Shown one piece after another: positions 13,597 to 16,120 of a DNA stretch of 16,120 nt. The stretch comes from Clostridia bacterium (GTDB taxonomy: Bacteria; Bacillota; Clostridia; Oscillospirales; CAG-272): the NCBI GenBank assembly GCA_900753285.1, contig CAADYN010000305.1, positions 1 to 16,120 of the forward strand. The letters are read 5' to 3'. The notes beneath the pieces were generated by a model. The model made no database searches, was not told the origin of the DNA, and saw only the letters and a list, made by a program, of their open reading frames with translations. Numbering within the stretch: position 1 is the first letter of the stretch; each line of letters begins with the position of its first letter. A program made the translations under genes and the position numbers.

Positions 13597-14758
13597 CTCC
13601 GACCTCCACTCCCACAATCTCCCCGCCGGAGACATGGTTGAACTTCACGTGGGAAAGACGCTCCTTCGGGATTATATCCGGCTCGCACGAGGTTATGATA
13701 ATCTGCCGCTTGCTTTCGTCGTCGGCTGAAAGAATATCGAGGATATACTTCCTGCGCTTTTCGTCAAGCTCCGAGAACACGTCGTCAAGCAGAATCACGG
13801 GATATTCCCCGCCGAGTTTGTTCGCTATTTCCGCTTCGGCGAGCTTTAGTGACAGTGCGACCGACCTCTGCTGACCCTGCGACGCGTACAGCTTGGCTTC
13901 TCTGCCGTTTATCATGAGCGAGACGTCGTCCTTGTGTATTCCCCACAGCGTAGAACCCGCGGCGCATTCTCTATCAACGTTCGCAGTCAGTCTGTCGTAG
14001 AGAATATTCTGTATCTTTGACGTATCTACCGTTGACAGCGGCGCGGGAATGCCGTCATACAGCGCGTGCGAGGAATATCTCAGCTCCGGCACTTCCCCAC
14101 CCGAGGTCATATCGGAAAAATATCGTCCGACTTCGCGCGAGAGCATGGAGACATAGTCGTTACGGTAAGCACAAACCACTCCCGCGGATTCTGCCATGAC
14201 CTCGGCGTAGACTTCCCATTCGGCAGAGGTGACGCTCTCACCCGCAGACGCCTGTTTCAAAAGCGCGTTTCTCTCGGTAAGAGCCTTTGTGTACCGTCTG
14301 AGATACGTGAGATACGTCTCCGACAGCTGAGAGAGCGCAACGTCAAGAAAGGTTCTCCGCTCGAGAGGTCCTCCTGTGACAAGGGAGAGATCCTTCGGGC
14401 AGAACAGCACCGCGCGGAACAGTCCCATCATCTCGGCGGCGGAAGACAGATTCACGGAATTCTTTCTCAGCTTCTTCTTGCCGCTCTTCGGTATCACGCA
14501 GTCGAGGACGGTGTCGTTTTCGTAGCCGTCGCGCCTGTATGTGAGAGAAGAGGTGGCATAGTCCGCGCCGAAACGAATAAGCTCGGAGTCACGCCCGCCG
14601 CGGAAAGAACGCCCTCTCGCAAAGTAGTATATACTCTCGAGAATGTTCGACTTGCCCTGCGCGTTCATACCCCACAGCACATTGACGCCGCGCTCGAAAT
14701 CCGCCGAGGTCATGGCAACGTTTCTCCACGACACGAGCGAAATATTTCTAACGTACAT
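13586..14758 (-). CDS. recF: DNA replication and repair protein RecF
   Basis: RecF is an SMC-like ATPase that binds gapped DNA and, with RecO and RecR, helps load RecA. The 390-residue protein has Walker A GMNAQGKS (30-37), the ABC signature ASQGQQRS (292-299) and Walker B VILLDD (321-326), plus the family segment YYFARGRSFRGGRDSELIRFG (here about 44-64). The Walker A ends in Ser instead of the common Thr, which is still functional. Length is slightly above the usual 360-375. Its ATG lies only 3 nt after the recA stop with no good ribosome site in between, so translation is probably coupled to recA. The usual place of recF in bacteria is dnaA-dnaN-recF-gyrB; neither dnaN nor gyrB is near here. 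Confidence 0.95.
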   Translation of the reverse strand: MYVRNISLVSWRNVAMTSADFERGVNVLWGMNAQGKSNILESIYYFARGRSFRGGRDSELIRFGADYATSSLTYRRDGYENDTVLDCVIPKSGKKKLRKNSVNLSSAAEMMGLFRAVLFCPKDLSLVTGGPLERRTFLDVALSQLSETYLTYLRRYTKALTERNALLKQASAGESVTSAEWEVYAEVMAESAGVVCAYRNDYVSMLSREVGRYFSDMTSGGEVPELRYSSHALYDGIPAPLSTVDTSKIQNILYDRLTANVDRECAAGSTLWGIHKDDVSLMINGREAKLYASQGQQRSVALSLKLAEAEIANKLGGEYPVILLDDVFSELDEKRRKYILDILSADDESKRQIIITSCEPDIIPKERLSHVKFNHVSGGEIVGVEVGDVH

Positions 14759-14761
14759 TAA

Positions 14762-15907
14762 TTATTCTTCGTCTTCTCCGTCCAGGTCGATAAGTCTGAT
14801 GTCAAGCGCGGAGTCTACGTCCTCTTCGTCAAGATTGTCCTCGATTTCGTCCTCGCCTATCTCAAGCATATCGACAGTGGACGCTTTTTCCTTAATCTTA
14901 GCTTCAAGCTCTGCCGCAAGGGACGGATCGTTGTCAATGGTAGCTCTCGCGTTGTCCCTGCCCTGACCTATTCTCGTGCCGTTATAGGATATCCATGCGC
15001 CGCTCTTGTCAAGAATACCGAGGTTTACACCAAGCTCGACGATTTCACTGGATTTGGAAATACCGCTTCCGTAGAGAATATCGAATTCGGCTGTCTTGAA
15101 CGGAGGAGCGACCTTGTTCTTTACGACCTTGCACTTTACGCGGTTGCCGTAGATTTCCGTACCGTTTTTGAGGCTTTCGGCTTTGCGTATCTCTATTCTT
15201 ACCGACGCGTAGAATTTCAGCGCACGACCGCCCGTTGTGGTTTCGGGATTTCCGTAGACTACGCCGACCTTTTCTCTGAGCTGGTTTATGAATATTACGA
15301 TGCAGTTGGTTTTGGAGATAGTACCCGACAGCTTTCTCAGTGCCTGCGACATAAGTCTTGCCTGTAAACCAACGTGGGACGCGCCCATATCGCCGTCGAT
15401 TTCCTGCTGTGGAACGAGAGCCGCAACGGAGTCGATTACGATAATATCAACAGCACCCGAGCGTACAAGTGCGTCGCATATCTCAAGCGCCTGCTCGCCC
15501 GAGTCCGGCTGAGACACGAGAAGATTGTCAATATCCACCCCGAGATTCTTCGCGTAAACCGGGTCGAGTGCGTGCTCCGCGTCGATGAATGCAGCCTGTC
15601 CGCCCGTCTTCTGCACCTCTGCTATGGCGTGGAGGGTGAGGGTAGTCTTACCGGAGGATTCGGGACCGTACACCTCGACTATTCTGCCCTTCGGAAGTCC
15701 GCCGATGCCGAGCGCCATGTCAAGAGATATCGAGCCTGTCGAGACTGACGACACGTTCATCTTCGGGTTCTCGCCCATCTTTATGATAGTACCCTTGCCA
15801 AAGTTCTTCTCTATCTGACTTATCGCGGTTTCAAGGGCTTTCTGCTTTTCCTCAGGGGTCTTATCGGAGGTATCGACCACTGTTTTTTTAGTATTGCTTT
15901 TTGCCAT
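14762..15907 (-). CDS. recA: Recombinase RecA
   Basis: RecA forms filaments on single-stranded DNA, catalyses strand exchange and triggers LexA self-cleavage. The 381-residue protein carries Walker A GPESSGKT (81-88), the catalytic Glu111 in FIDAEHALD, Walker B IIVIDS (155-160), the MAW-like loop 1 region around EIDGDMGASHVG and loop 2 NPETTTGGRALK (220-231). Its C-terminal tail, from about 345, is longer and more acidic than that of E. coli RecA, with many Asp and Glu and an interspersed hydrophobic RLIDL; acidic tails restrain RecA activity in known cases. The ATG at 15907 has GGAGAT upstream. A sigma-A promoter (15945-15973) and a LexA-like box lie directly upstream, so SOS control is likely. 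It is the first gene of recA-recF-recX. Confidence 0.98.
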   Translation of the reverse strand: MAKSNTKKTVVDTSDKTPEEKQKALETAISQIEKNFGKGTIIKMGENPKMNVSSVSTGSISLDMALGIGGLPKGRIVEVYGPESSGKTTLTLHAIAEVQKTGGQAAFIDAEHALDPVYAKNLGVDIDNLLVSQPDSGEQALEICDALVRSGAVDIIVIDSVAALVPQQEIDGDMGASHVGLQARLMSQALRKLSGTISKTNCIVIFINQLREKVGVVYGNPETTTGGRALKFYASVRIEIRKAESLKNGTEIYGNRVKCKVVKNKVAPPFKTAEFDILYGSGISKSSEIVELGVNLGILDKSGAWISYNGTRIGQGRDNARATIDNDPSLAAELEAKIKEKASTVDMLEIGEDEIEDNLDEEDVDSALDIRLIDLDGEDEE

Positions 15908-15929
15908 TATTTTGTATCTCCGTTTCTCT

Positions 15930-15941
15930 GAACATATTTTC
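15930..15941. promoter_or_regulatory. Candidate LexA/DinR (SOS) box at the recA start site
   Basis: GAACATATTTTC matches the Gram-positive SOS box GAACnnnnGTTC at seven of eight half-site bases; the only change is T for G. It lies 3 nt downstream of the recA -10 and over the predicted transcription start near 15938, where a bound repressor would block initiation. Confidence 0.5.
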
Positions 15942-15944
15942 TTA

Positions 15945-15973
15945 ATTATATACCAAATCCGCGCTTATATCAA
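15945..15973 (-). promoter_or_regulatory. Sigma-A promoter for recA-recF-recX
   Basis: On the minus strand TTGATA (15973-15968) and TATAAT (15950-15945) are 17 nt apart, one mismatch from the full consensus. The predicted start, near 15938, gives a leader of about 30 nt before the recA ATG. Confidence 0.75.
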
Positions 15974-16014
15974 TAGGAAGTAAAAAATTTTAACAAAGTG
16001 TTCTTTCCGCGCCC

Positions 16015-16043
16015 TTGCAAAACATTCCCCGCTCTGCTATAAT
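16015..16043 (+). promoter_or_regulatory. Strong plus-strand promoter facing out of the window
   Basis: TTGCAA (16015-16020) and TATAAT (16038-16043) are separated by 17 nt, and TGC directly before the -10 makes it an extended -10. The predicted start is near 16050. It is divergent from recA; the gene it serves lies beyond the right edge. Confidence 0.75.
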
Positions 16044-16056
16044 GTAGCAAAACCAT

Positions 16057-16105
16057 TGAGTGGGAATGAGCTTAAGCTGAGTAGGAGAGAATACCATCCC
16101 ACTCA
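16057..16105 (+). ncRNA. Candidate structured 5' leader (hairpin at the start of an outward transcript)
   Basis: TGAGTGGGA (16057-16065) and TCCCACTCA (16097-16105) form a perfect 9-bp stem around a 31-nt loop that contains the palindrome AGCTTAAGCT and a purine-rich GTAGGAGAGAATA. It starts about 7 nt after the predicted transcription start at 16050. I do not recognise a known riboswitch, T-box or ribosomal leader. The RNA is cut by the window end, so further structure downstream cannot be seen. Confidence 0.4.
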
Positions 16106-16120
16106 CGAGAATTTACCTTA

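Noticed and set aside
13597..13635. 13-residue N-terminal extension of RecX
   Set aside because: The ATG at 13596 has a near-ideal GGAGGT site; the longer start would only enlarge the overlap with recF.
14066..14761. Plus-strand open frame of 231 codons opposite recF
   Set aside because: It is antisense to the Walker A and N-terminal region of RecF and shows no independent support.
16050..16120. T-box or 5S-like RNA at the right edge
   Set aside because: The GTAGGAG and ATACCATCCC stretches hint at these, but no AGUA-type T-box stem I layout, no specifier and no 5S consensus can be followed; the RNA is also truncated. It is kept only as an unassigned leader.

Overview
The window looks like chromosomal core-genome DNA of an anaerobic Firmicute of the class Clostridia, most likely an uncultured Oscillospiraceae/Ruminococcaceae-type gut lineage. 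This is inferred from the strong GGAGG-type ribosome sites, extended -10 (TGnTATAAT) promoters, moderate GC with AT-rich gaps, a Firmicute-style cysE/cysS linkage, a rimO-pgsA linkage and a DUF6062-like gene. There are no rRNA or tRNA genes, no CRISPR array and no phage or transposase genes.

Left part (1-4922, all on the minus strand). An ABC-2 transporter (permease cut by the window edge, then its ATPase) resembles the GldF/GldA pair. Upstream of it lie a multicopper polyphenol oxidase/YfiH (YlmD)-family gene, a 94-bp imperfect inverted repeat, a long plant/trypanosomatid-type cofactor-independent phosphoglycerate mutase (gpmI), and a SLOG-fold YpsA/DUF1273-like protein.

Middle (4890-9184). 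From a shared divergent control region, a small OmpR-type winged-helix regulator with a degenerate receiver is read on the plus strand. Then comes a cysteine operon: cysE (serine acetyltransferase), a zinc-ribbon CPBP membrane protease, and cysS (cysteinyl-tRNA synthetase). cysE has a clear promoter and a possible 11-codon serine-rich leader ORF. The operon ends at a strong intrinsic terminator that probably also stops the convergent minus-strand operon.

Right part (9241-15907, minus strand). Two adjacent transcription units are seen. The upstream one is recA-recF-recX, a tight recombination cluster with a good sigma-A promoter and a LexA/DinR-like box at the predicted start site. The downstream one is rimO-pgsA-ogg-DUF6062, with its own extended -10 promoter. 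recF beside recA, rather than in the usual dnaA-dnaN-recF-gyrB locus, is the most notable gene-order feature. At the right edge a strong plus-strand promoter faces out of the window, and its predicted transcript begins with a perfect 9-bp stem closing a 31-nt loop, a candidate structured 5' leader.

Most genes are housekeeping. The less ordinary material is the recA-recF-recX arrangement, the candidate leader RNA at the right edge, the serine-rich leader ORF, the overlapping divergent promoters beside the pseudo-receiver regulator, and the inverted repeat. I do not see clear evidence of a wholly new system.
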